From: Akkermansiaceae bacterium
GTDB lineage: Bacteria > Verrucomicrobiota > Verrucomicrobiia > Verrucomicrobiales > Akkermansiaceae
Assembly: GCA_025457805.1 (NCBI GenBank)
Contig: JALOTR010000195.1
Location: 1-6,090, forward strand
DNA: 6,090 nucleotides
Reading direction: 5' to 3'
In this document: positions 1-6,086 of the stretch, piece by piece
Layout: the number at the start of each line of letters is the position of its first letter
How positions within the stretch are numbered: position 1 is the first letter of the stretch
Notes under the pieces: generated by a model
The model's database searches: none
What the model was told of the DNA's origin: nothing
What the model saw: only the letters and a program-made list of their open reading frames with translations
Made by a program: the position numbers and the translations under genes

Positions 1-149
1 GCAGGAGAATGGGGGCAGGAGAATGGGGGCAGGAGAATGGGGGCAGGAGAATGAGGGGCAGGAGATGAGGGGCAGGAGAATGAGGGCAGGAGAATGAGGG
101 CAGGAGAATGAGGGCAGGAGAATGGGGGCAGGAGAATGAGGGGCAGGAG
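1..149. repeat. Tandem array of a 14-15 bp GGCAGGAGAATG unit
   Basis: About ten head-to-tail units start at 1, 15, 29, 43, 58, 72, 86, 100, 114 and 128. A truncated eleventh unit starts at 143. Each unit is GCAGGAGAATG plus GGG, AGG or AGGG. Most are 14 bp; those at 43 and 128 are 15 bp, and the unit at 58 has lost one A. The + strand is almost pure purine, with a single C and a single T per unit. The array continues past the left window edge, so its true length is unknown. There are no unique spacers, so it is not a CRISPR array. The same 12-mer forms the left arm of the hairpin elements at 331-411 and 1211-1291, so the array is most likely an expansion of one arm of that element. Confidence 0.95.
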
Positions 150-179
150 GGGTTCCTGATTCTCAGCCATTCTTCTGTC
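142..179 (+). repeat. Degenerate third copy of the hairpin repeat element
   Basis: The last array unit (GGCAGGAG, 142-149) runs into a segment at 155-175 that matches 368-388 at 20 of 21 positions. That segment is the spacer plus the first half of the right arm of the element at 331-411. A reverse 12-mer (CATTCTTCTGTC, 168-179) follows and can pair with the array units, for example 127-138, if two G-U pairs are allowed. The second reverse 12-mer seen in the other two copies is not recognisable here. This copy lies immediately upstream of the gene remnant starting near 194, just as the other two copies lie immediately upstream of genes. Confidence 0.8.
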
Positions 180-193
180 AGGATCTCGTTGAG

Positions 194-364
194 ATGTGTG
201 CTTGACGAACCCTTTGGACTCCCATTCTCATGATTGACGTGTTCACTTATCCCGTCAGCTTTGCAATGGGGTGCTAATTCATCATCATTTCTGTGGTAAG
301 GACCAATGCTTTCATCAACGTCCCTTCCATAGAGAGGCCATCGATCCAAATGGCAGGAGAATGA
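194..364 (+). pseudogene. Remnant of a second GxxExxY-family gene
   Basis: This is a decayed copy of the gene at 423-1244. The stretch 229-309 aligns to 924-1001 with 56 of 78 bases identical by hand count and a 3-base insertion. Read in that frame it gives HD*RVHLSRQLCNGVL, against HDWGTHLSRQLYNEAL in the intact gene, with a stop (TGA, 235-237) in place of Trp170. Similarity extends back to about 194 (matching about 887). After about 310 the copy jumps to the position matching about 1191, a net loss of about 188 bp that shifts the frame. It ends with IERPSIQMAGE and a stop at 362-364, against IERPSIRMAGG in the intact gene. The first ~460 bp, including the whole nuclease-like domain, is absent. 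It cannot make a functional protein. Confidence 0.85.
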
Positions 365-411
365 AGCCCTGATTTTCAGCCATTCTTCGGCCGATATTCA
401 CCTGCCAATAA
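331..411 (+). repeat. Hairpin repeat element, copy A
   Basis: This 81 bp segment matches 1211-1291 with no gaps at 62 of 81 positions by hand count, exactly 880 bp apart. In order it holds the tail of the gene remnant, a forward 12-mer (GGCAGGAGAATG, 352-363), a spacer with GATTTTCAG (371-379), two reverse-oriented 12-mers (381-392 and 395-406, 14 bp apart), and CTGCCAATAA (402-411). It ends 11 bases before the start codon of the intact GxxExxY gene, so it forms that gene's leader. Confidence 0.88.
352..392 (+). other. Potential stem-loop in copy A
   Basis: GGCAGGAGAATG (352-363) can pair with CATTCTTCGGCC (381-392). The stem has ten Watson-Crick pairs, one G-U pair (357/387) and one A-G mismatch (355/389), with a 17-base loop. 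No T-run follows, so a classical intrinsic terminator is unlikely. The stem has the same size and loop length as the one in copy B, although the arm sequences have diverged. Confidence 0.65.
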
Positions 412-422
412 ATCTTAAATCC

Positions 423-1244
423 ATGCCCATAGAACCCACCCTTCACCTTGAGTCAGTGTCCGACGAGCAGTTCGCCGAGATCGACAAGGTGGTAATGGCT
501 TGTGCCTATGCGGTTCATAATAAATTCGGTCGTCTTTTTGATGAGCGTGTCTATGAAAATGATCTGGCGGCCCGCCTGCGTGCCGAGGGTTTTGACGTGC
601 ACACCCAAGTCCCGGTATCATTGTCGCACGGCGGCTTTCGGAAGACTTTTTTTCTCGATCTTGTGGTCAATCAGATGCTTTACGAAATCAAAGTGGTGGG
701 AGCTCTTGTCGACGAACATGACGCGCAAGCCTTGAACTATGCAATGCTACAGAATATCCGCTTGGTGAAGCTCGTCAACTTCGGTGAGTGCAGAGTGCGT
801 GGCAAGTTACTTCCGAATGCTGTTCGTTTTGAAGAACGATTCAGGCCAATTTTTGGGAAATCAGGTTTCCATGTCCTCACTCCGCAATGTGAGTACTTGG
901 TGGATCATTTGGAGTCCATTTGTCATGATTGGGGCACCCACCTGTCCCGCCAGCTTTACAATGAGGCGCTGGTTTACTATTTCGGTGGCGAGGCCCATTG
1001 CGTGGAGCGAGTTGATCTGTACGATGGTGATAAGGTGCTTGGCACCCACCGGGTTCAGTTCTACAGCCATGATCGGGCATTTGCGGTCACTTCGCTCCAG
1101 CGTGATCAGGCAGCCTACCGTAGCCACTTGAATGTTCTGCTCTCCCATACTCCCTTAAAATCCATCCAATGGATCAACCTCAGTCGTGCGTGCATCGAGA
1201 TCACCACGATAGAAAGACCTTCGATCAGAATGGCAGGAGGATGA
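423..1244 (+). CDS. GxxExxY protein: PDDEXK-like domain plus degenerate second copy
   Basis: The product is 273 residues with no signal peptide, so it is probably cytoplasmic. Residues ~15-134 fit the GxxExxY family of PDDEXK-fold proteins, which are predicted nucleases without a settled role. The motif region is G36 with ExxY at 41-44, in FGRLFDERVYENDL. The probable catalytic residues are D79, E88 and K90 (FFLDL, then YEIK), followed by Q102 and Y106. A family-typical LVNFG strand lies at 117-121. Family members are often ~125-140 residues; this one is about twice that. Residues ~157-263 look like a second copy of the fold (LYNEAL, 178-183; VLGTHRVQF, 205-213; LNVLLSH, 236-242) in which the metal-binding residues are replaced. 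The stop codon lies inside the repeat element, which encodes the last residues MAGG. No Shine-Dalgarno is visible. Its G+C is lower than that of the downstream genes. The nuclease domain call is firm; the activity is unproven. Confidence 0.9.
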   Translation: MPIEPTLHLESVSDEQFAEIDKVVMACAYAVHNKFGRLFDERVYENDLAARLRAEGFDVHTQVPVSLSHGGFRKTFFLDLVVNQMLYEIKVVGALVDEHDAQALNYAMLQNIRLVKLVNFGECRVRGKLLPNAVRFEERFRPIFGKSGFHVLTPQCEYLVDHLESICHDWGTHLSRQLYNEALVYYFGGEAHCVERVDLYDGDKVLGTHRVQFYSHDRAFAVTSLQRDQAAYRSHLNVLLSHTPLKSIQWINLSRACIEITTIERPSIRMAGG

Positions 1245-1291
1245 TTTTCCGATTTTCAACCATTCTCCTGCCTTCATTCTTCTGCCAATAA
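1211..1291 (+). repeat. Hairpin repeat element, copy B
   Basis: This is the direct-repeat partner of 331-411. Its first 34 bases encode the last residues of the GxxExxY protein and its stop codon (1242-1244). The rest is non-coding: a GATTTTCAA spacer (1251-1259), two reverse 12-mers (CATTCTCCTGCC at 1261-1272 and CATTCTTCTGCC at 1275-1286, 14 bp apart), and CTGCCAATAA (1282-1291). It ends 10 bases before the start codon of the unrelated esterase gene. Confidence 0.88.
1232..1272 (+). other. Strong stem-loop overlapping the GxxExxY stop codon
   Basis: GGCAGGAGGATG (1232-1243) pairs with CATTCTCCTGCC (1261-1272) through eleven Watson-Crick pairs and one G-U pair (1240/1264), around a 17-base loop. 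The stop codon TGA (1242-1244) lies at the top of the left arm. There is no T-tract after the right arm, so an intrinsic terminator is not supported. RNA 3'-end protection or a recognition structure for the adjacent nuclease-like protein are alternatives, but both are speculative. Confidence 0.75.
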
Positions 1292-1301
1292 GATTCCCTC
1301 C

Positions 1302-3161
1302 ATGACCACCCGTCGCGACTTTCTTCAAACTGGAGCGATCGCTTCGTTCCTTCTATTTCCTCCGCAGTCGCTGTTTGCCGCCGAGGGCGTGCCGCAGTCG
1401 GTGAGGGAACTGTGGGCGGGTTTTGATCCGCGAAAGGACCCGCTGGAAGTGGAGGTGATCCGCGTGTGGAAGGAGGATGGCGCGGTGTTGCGGCACGTGC
1501 GGTATCTCATCGGCACCTTCAAAGGCAAACCGGCGCGGATGGCGGCCGTGTATGGTTTTCCGGAAGGGGCGAAGAAAAAGCTGCCGGCGGTGATGCACAT
1601 TCATGGCGGCGGCCAGCGAGGCTCGGTGAGCGAGGTAAAGCTGCTCGTGGCGCGGGGTTATGCGGCACTTTCGGTGAACTGGGGTGGCAGCAGTACGGGC
1701 AAGGCACCGATCAACGCCTGCGAGAACGCCGAGCCCGGCGATCCGAACACCGACTGGGGCGCGGTCGATCCCACTCAGCTCAACGCTGAACGCTACAGCT
1801 CGATTTTACCGGGACCGAAGCAGGTTTTCGAGGATCGCCAGCATCCGAAGAACAACAACTGGTATCTGCTCACGCTTGGCTGTCGTCGCGGGCTGACCTT
1901 TCTTGAACGGCAGCCGGAGGTCGATGCAGAGCGCCTCGGTGTCCATGGTTACTCGATGGGCGGAAACCTCACGATGTATGTCGCAGGCAGCGACCCTCGT
2001 GTGAAGGCTGCGGTTCCTGCCGTGGGCGGAGCGGGATGGCGGTGGCAGGATCATGAATTCATCGGTGGCCTTGCGCGGCAGGACCACGTTCAGGGCGATA
2101 TCGATCTTTTCCGCCGGACGCTCAGCTTTGAAAGCTACGCGCCACTCATTCAGTGTCCGGTATTGCATCGCAGCGCCACGAACGACTTTCACGGGTGGAT
2201 GGATGATGTGTATCGTACCAACGCGCTCATTCCAAACCAGCCCACTCGGTTCAGTTGGGTCACCCACATGAACCACCACCTCACTCCCGAGGTTGCCATC
2301 GCCATGCCGCTATGGTTCGACCAGCATCTCAAAGGCGGTCTCGCCTTGCCTGAGACACCGCAAAGTGAGCTGAATCTGAAATCGGAAAATGGTGTGCCTA
2401 CCCTGATCGTACGGCCGGATTCGAAAACGCTGCCGGTGGCCCGAGTGGAGATCTACTACGCTACCGACCCCGATCCACGTGCTCGCTTCTGGCGCAGTGC
2501 CGAGGTGAGAAATGAGTCAGGTGAATACGTCGCCGAACTGCCGATCCACACTCACGACCTGCCGCTCTTTGCGTTTGCAAATGTTTACCACACGCTGCCC
2601 AAGTCCGAATCGCTCGCTCAGATCCCCGGCTATGCCAAACCGATCACCGAACTCTGCCTCAGCAGCCTTTTGCACTCTAACAGCTCCGGTGAAATCAGAC
2701 TGGCGAAGCCGAAGCTGACGGCGAAAGTCTCCACGCTCATCGATGACTTTACCCAAGGCACCCGCGATTGGTATCTCCTGAACGCTGGTAATGCCACGCA
2801 TCAGCAATTGTGGACGCGCAAGGTCACGGATCCCCTCTGGCGTGGCCCGGAAGGGTCCAAACTGCACATCACGCTCAAACTCCCGCAGACCAACCGCCTT
2901 AGCATCGTGCTCCTGGAAAACGAATGGCGCAGCTATCGTGGTCCCCGCCGCACCTTCGTCTGCCAGCGCGAGATCCAGGGCTCCGATGCGCCGCAAACGC
3001 TCACCTTTGAGTTGGGCGATTTCATCTCCGCCGATGGCCCGCCTACCCGCTGGTCGGAAATCGACCAACTCGGCCTCTGCGCCAACCACGGTCTTCCCGC
3101 CAACGAAGTCCCACGATGGAAAGGCCCCGCACCGGAATACCTGCGGGTGGCTTGGGAGTGA
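1302..3161 (+). CDS. Tat-exported alpha/beta-hydrolase esterase (acetyl xylan esterase/dienelactone hydrolase-like)
   Basis: The product is 619 residues. The N-terminus TRRDFLQTGA followed by a hydrophobic stretch is a twin-arginine signal, with cleavage probably near residue 27 (SLFAA). It is therefore likely folded in the cytoplasm and exported. Residues ~45-345 form an alpha/beta-hydrolase domain. An HIHGGG loop (99-104) probably forms the oxyanion hole, the nucleophile is S218 in GYSMGG (216-221), and the probable acid and base are D295 (SATNDFHG) and H325 or H326 (THMNHH). A beta-rich middle region follows at ~365-440. Residues ~478-619 begin IDDFTQGTRDW and resemble a galactose-binding-like beta-sandwich, which could anchor the enzyme to a polysaccharide; this part is inferred. 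Deacetylation of a glycan is a reasonable guess, but the substrate cannot be read from sequence. The start is fixed by the Tat motif. The leader is repeat-derived and lacks a Shine-Dalgarno. Confidence 0.87.
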   Translation: MTTRRDFLQTGAIASFLLFPPQSLFAAEGVPQSVRELWAGFDPRKDPLEVEVIRVWKEDGAVLRHVRYLIGTFKGKPARMAAVYGFPEGAKKKLPAVMHIHGGGQRGSVSEVKLLVARGYAALSVNWGGSSTGKAPINACENAEPGDPNTDWGAVDPTQLNAERYSSILPGPKQVFEDRQHPKNNNWYLLTLGCRRGLTFLERQPEVDAERLGVHGYSMGGNLTMYVAGSDPRVKAAVPAVGGAGWRWQDHEFIGGLARQDHVQGDIDLFRRTLSFESYAPLIQCPVLHRSATNDFHGWMDDVYRTNALIPNQPTRFSWVTHMNHHLTPEVAIAMPLWFDQHLKGGLALPETPQSELNLKSENGVPTLIVRPDSKTLPVARVEIYYATDPDPRARFWRSAEVRNESGEYVAELPIHTHDLPLFAFANVYHTLPKSESLAQIPGYAKPITELCLSSLLHSNSSGEIRLAKPKLTAKVSTLIDDFTQGTRDWYLLNAGNATHQQLWTRKVTDPLWRGPEGSKLHITLKLPQTNRLSIVLLENEWRSYRGPRRTFVCQREIQGSDAPQTLTFELGDFISADGPPTRWSEIDQLGLCANHGLPANEVPRWKGPAPEYLRVAWE

Positions 3162-3621
3162 TCCGCGATCGAGGGCAAATGAGTTTGGAACGACGAAATC
3201 AGCAAGAAGGACGGAAGGTGGGACATGCTTTCGCTGGAAGCCGGGAGACTTGGTGCGATATCAGCCCGCTTCCAGTGGACCTTCCGCAATTTCTCCTGAT
3301 TTGAGGAGCGGCAGGTCCCTGATTCAAGGAAGTCTCAGTGTGGTGAACTCCGTCCAGTTTCCCGGGACTGTTGGGACGGGGGAGGGTGCTCACTCGATTT
3401 TGGGATGGACGAGGTTTCTGGAAGTCGGTCTCATCACGGGCGGAGAGACAGGTATTCCGGCGGACCTGATTCTCGTTTTCCGGAGGCATCGCAAACGGCA
3501 GTGGTGCTTCTTCGGAAATCTTTAGACCGTCGTCATCGTTCTTGAAATCCTCGCCATCGAGTTGCTGCTCGCGCATGCGCTCATCGTTTCCACCTGAGAT
3601 CCAAGCTCCTTTGAACCCCTT
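3162..3621. other. 460 bp stretch without a convincing gene
   Basis: No confident gene, RNA or terminator was found here. Two frames stay open but fail on closer look. A + strand frame that overlaps the end of the esterase gene runs to a stop at 3523-3525 and has no start of its own within the gap. A - strand frame covers the gap but is shared with the antisense of the next gene. Its stretch antisense to about 3500-3600 reads ERMREQQLDG and later KISEEAP, faintly like an EF-hand protein, although the calcium loop does not fit. A short inverted repeat (CTCCT...AGGAG, near 3294-3309) is too weak to call. The stretch may hold a decayed gene or regulatory DNA. Confidence 0.45.
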
Positions 3622-4068
3622 ATGAAACTGCGCAAACTTCCCATCATCACTCTCTTCATCGGTGCCGTCCTTGGCATGGGCCCGCATGATCGAGCCCATG
3701 CCGAAGGGGCCGATGCGCCGCAAGCCGAAGTCACCGAACCCAAGCCCGGCACTCCGGAACGCAAGGCAATCATGGATGCCATGCGGGTTCCGGTTTCCAA
3801 GCATGTCGGGAAGTCCGTCACCTTCACCGGCGAGGTTCGGGTGAAGGGGGATTGGGCATGCTTCCGCGGAAATGTTGCTCCGACCGATGGCAAGGTCCCG
3901 GAAGATGAGGACATTGCGGCAGATCTCGAATTGGACTTTTTCGCGCTCCTCGAAAAGGACGGGGATGGCAAGTGGCAGGTCAAACACTGGGGATTTTCCG
4001 GCGACATCAGCGTCAGTGAGGAAGCGCGGGAAAAGTTCCCCGAGGCACCTGAGGAGTTGTTTGAGTGA
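3622..4068 (+). CDS. Small secreted protein of unknown function
   Basis: The product is 148 residues. It begins with a Sec signal peptide: a basic start (MKLRK), a hydrophobic core (residues 7-19) and an AHA cleavage site at 25-27. There is no lipobox cysteine, so it is probably soluble in the periplasm or outside the cell. The mature part begins with an acidic, proline-rich linker (~28-44). A compact domain follows with the pattern PGTPERKAIMDAMR (42-55), VTFTGEVRVKGDWACFRG (66-83) and DFFALLEKDGDGKWQV (105-120). This layout resembles a widespread family of small secreted proteins with a helix, a GDWA strand and a closing GKWxV strand, possibly NTF2-like; that is recalled, not tested. No catalytic motif is visible. 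It sits 113 bp before the sulfatase gene on the same strand, so co-transcription is possible. Confidence 0.82.
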   Translation: MKLRKLPIITLFIGAVLGMGPHDRAHAEGADAPQAEVTEPKPGTPERKAIMDAMRVPVSKHVGKSVTFTGEVRVKGDWACFRGNVAPTDGKVPEDEDIAADLELDFFALLEKDGDGKWQVKHWGFSGDISVSEEAREKFPEAPEELFE

Positions 4069-4181
4069 TCGCTGAATCGAAAATGATCTTGAAGAACGCG
4101 AGCGATGGCCAACGGTGATTCCCTTTTCTTCCTTGTCGGCCCGGAAAACAGCAAAGCTCTGTCACGCGGAATCCCCCTCTC

Positions 4182-5771
4182 ATGAAATGCCTTGCCCTTC
4201 TTTGGTTTTCACTGGTTGCGATGCTGGGGGCGCAAGAGGTTGAGCCGCAAAAACCCAATATCATCCTCATCATCGCCGATGACCTGGGCTTTTCCGATCT
4301 GGGTTGTTACGGCGGTGAGATCAAAACCCCGCAACTCGACACGCTTGCCAAGGGTGGTTTGCGCTTCACGCAGTTCTACAACACCGCGCGATGCTGGCCG
4401 ACCCGTGGGGCCTTGCTCACCGGATACTACGCCCAGCAGATCCAGCGCGATGCCTTGCCAGAGCATCGTGGCGGAGCCATGGGAACACGCCCGCAGTGGG
4501 CTCCCCTGCTGCCAGCCCTTCTCAAACCGGCCGGCTATCGTTCCTACATCAGTGGCAAGTGGCACATCGATGGCAAGGCTGGCGCGGCAGGTTTCGATCG
4601 ATCCCTCATCATCAACAATCCGGGCAACTTTTATTCGACCCGAGGCATGGTGCGGGATGATAGGCCTTTTGAGCCACCGGCATCGAAGGACTTTTTTCTG
4701 ACTGACTACACCGCCAGTCATGCCGTGGAGTGTTTGCAAGAGCATGCGAGGGAGCACGGCGACAAACCGTTCTTTCACTACATCGCCTTCCACGCACCCC
4801 ACTTTCCTTTGCAAGCGCCGCAGGAGGATATCGATCCCTATCTCGGCACTTATCTTCGCGGTTGGGAGTCGATACGCGAAGCCCGCTATCAGAAGCTCCG
4901 CGCGATGGGCATCATCGATACCCCTCTTTCCGCCGTGGAGCGCGACATCGGTGCTCCTTATCCTTTTCCGGAGGACTTGAAAAAACTCGGTCCAGGCGAG
5001 ATGGATCGACCGGTCGAGTGGAAATCCCTCAATGAAACCCAGCAGCGATTCCAAGCCACCAAAATGGCGATCCACGCGGCCATGGTGGATCGCATGGATC
5101 GGGAAATCGGCAAAATCATGGCGCAGCTCAAATCCATGGGGGCGTATGAAAACACGCTGATCCTCTTTTGCTCCGACAACGGTGCCACCGCTGAGATCAT
5201 GGTTCGCGATGGTGGCCATGATCCCATGGCCCGCATGGGCAGTGCCGAGAGCTATCTTTGCCTTGGCGCGGGCTTTTCCAGTGTGTGCAACACTCCCTTT
5301 CGTCGGCACAAGACATGGGTTCATGAAGGAGGCATATCGAGCCCTCTCATCGCGCACTGGCCGGCGGGCATCGCGGCCCGTGGGGAGCTGCGTCATACTC
5401 CGGCGCATGTCATCGACTTTGTGCCAACAGCCTTGGCGTTGGCAGGTGTGGAAAAGCCCGAAACGATCGCGGGACTCACGGTGCCCGATGCTCCCGGAAA
5501 GAGCCTGCTGCCTGCGTTGGCGAAGGACCTCACCGTGGAGCGTCCGAGCCTTTGGTGGCTCCACGAAGGCAACCGTGCTCTGCGGGTGGGCGATTGGAAG
5601 CTGGTCGCCGCCAAGCAAGAGCCGTGGGAGCTTTACGATCTATCGACCGACCGTGCCGAGCAAAACAACCTGGCCGCGTCCATGCCGGAGAAAGTGAAAG
5701 AACTGTCCGCAGCATGGGAAAGGCAGACGGAGGCCTTCACTGCTCAAGCCAAATCCTCGCAGAGCCGATGA
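4182..5771 (+). CDS. Secreted type I (formylglycine) sulfatase
   Basis: The product is 529 residues, a normal length for the family. A Sec signal peptide covers residues 1-17 (cleavage after LGA). The sulfatase fold starts with NIILIIADDLG (26-36), giving metal ligands D33 and D34. The signature CWPTR (71-75) follows; C71 would be converted to formylglycine by a maturase not encoded here. Other active-site residues are K126 and H128 (GKWH), H207 (HAPHFP), D332 and N333 (SDNG) and K377 (HKTWVHEGG). All expected catalytic positions are present, so the enzyme should be active after maturation. It hydrolyses a sulfate ester (EC 3.1.6.-). The sequence resembles arylsulfatase-A-like enzymes of Verrucomicrobiota and Planctomycetota, which mostly act on sulfated polysaccharides, but the exact substrate is unknown. 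No Shine-Dalgarno is visible; the start is supported by the signal peptide. Confidence 0.96.
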   Translation: MKCLALLWFSLVAMLGAQEVEPQKPNIILIIADDLGFSDLGCYGGEIKTPQLDTLAKGGLRFTQFYNTARCWPTRGALLTGYYAQQIQRDALPEHRGGAMGTRPQWAPLLPALLKPAGYRSYISGKWHIDGKAGAAGFDRSLIINNPGNFYSTRGMVRDDRPFEPPASKDFFLTDYTASHAVECLQEHAREHGDKPFFHYIAFHAPHFPLQAPQEDIDPYLGTYLRGWESIREARYQKLRAMGIIDTPLSAVERDIGAPYPFPEDLKKLGPGEMDRPVEWKSLNETQQRFQATKMAIHAAMVDRMDREIGKIMAQLKSMGAYENTLILFCSDNGATAEIMVRDGGHDPMARMGSAESYLCLGAGFSSVCNTPFRRHKTWVHEGGISSPLIAHWPAGIAARGELRHTPAHVIDFVPTALALAGVEKPETIAGLTVPDAPGKSLLPALAKDLTVERPSLWWLHEGNRALRVGDWKLVAAKQEPWELYDLSTDRAEQNNLAASMPEKVKELSAAWERQTEAFTAQAKSSQSR

Positions 5772-5843
5772 GCGGATGCTGCTGGATGAAATGATCCTTA
5801 ATGAGAGTGGCAAGATCTCGGAAGTTCTCTATCATCTCCGCCA

Positions 5844-6086
5844 ATGAGCGAACCCCCACCCCTCCCGCGACGCATCCGCAGTGCGATCTTTTACGGCCGG
5901 ATGGCGGGTGGCATCCGATTCGATACAAGCAAACTCCTCGCCGAGAAAATCGAAGACGCGCATCGCCAGGCGGAGGAGTGGCTGGCCAGCAAGCCGGAGC
6001 TGGAGATCATTTCGATCACCAACGGCCACGCCGCTTCGGGAGAATGGATCAACATGGTTTTTGTGACGGTTTGGTATCGGGAATAG
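5844..6086 (+). CDS. Small protein of unknown function (80 residues)
   Basis: The family is not recognised. The frame is complete with a stop at 6084-6086, and its codon use resembles that of the upstream genes, which supports a real gene. It has no signal peptide or membrane segment, so it is probably cytoplasmic. After a proline-rich, basic start (PPPLPRRIR), a probable amphipathic helix spans residues ~29-49 (LLAEKIEDAHRQAEEWLAS). Two strand-like segments follow: LEIISITNG (53-61) and a hydrophobic C-terminal strand, WINMVFVTVWYRE (68-80). This is a small alpha/beta layout that could be a subunit of an oligomer. It begins 72 bp after the sulfatase gene with no visible terminator between them, so it could be read through from it. 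No Shine-Dalgarno precedes the ATG. Confidence 0.7.
   Translation: MSEPPPLPRRIRSAIFYGRMAGGIRFDTSKLLAEKIEDAHRQAEEWLASKPELEIISITNGHAASGEWINMVFVTVWYRE

Noticed and set aside
1..149. CRISPR array
   Set aside because: The units are contiguous with no unique spacers, are only 14-15 bp long, and no cas gene is present.
1232..1290. Rho-independent terminator after the GxxExxY gene
   Set aside because: The stem is strong but no T-run follows it, and the same structure occurs upstream of a gene in copy A.
142..1291. Classical insertion sequence or composite transposon
   Set aside because: There is no transposase and no matching terminal inverted repeats or target-site duplication; the flanking repeats are direct and overlap the coding end.
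2517..3089. - strand frame of 190 codons
   Set aside because: It is antisense to the C-terminal part of the esterase gene, with no start context or domain supporting it.
2791..3525. + strand frame of 244 codons
   Set aside because: Its first half overlaps the esterase gene in another frame, and it has no independent start in the gap or recognisable domain.
3199..3987. - strand frame of 262 codons
   Set aside because: More than a third of it is antisense to the secreted-protein gene at 3622-4068, which has a clear signal peptide. The protein has no recognisable domain; only a faint EF-hand-like stretch in the gap keeps it of interest.
4209..5618. Long - strand frame of 469 codons
   Set aside because: It lies wholly antisense to the sulfatase gene, whose active-site motifs are complete; long antisense frames are common in GC-rich genes.
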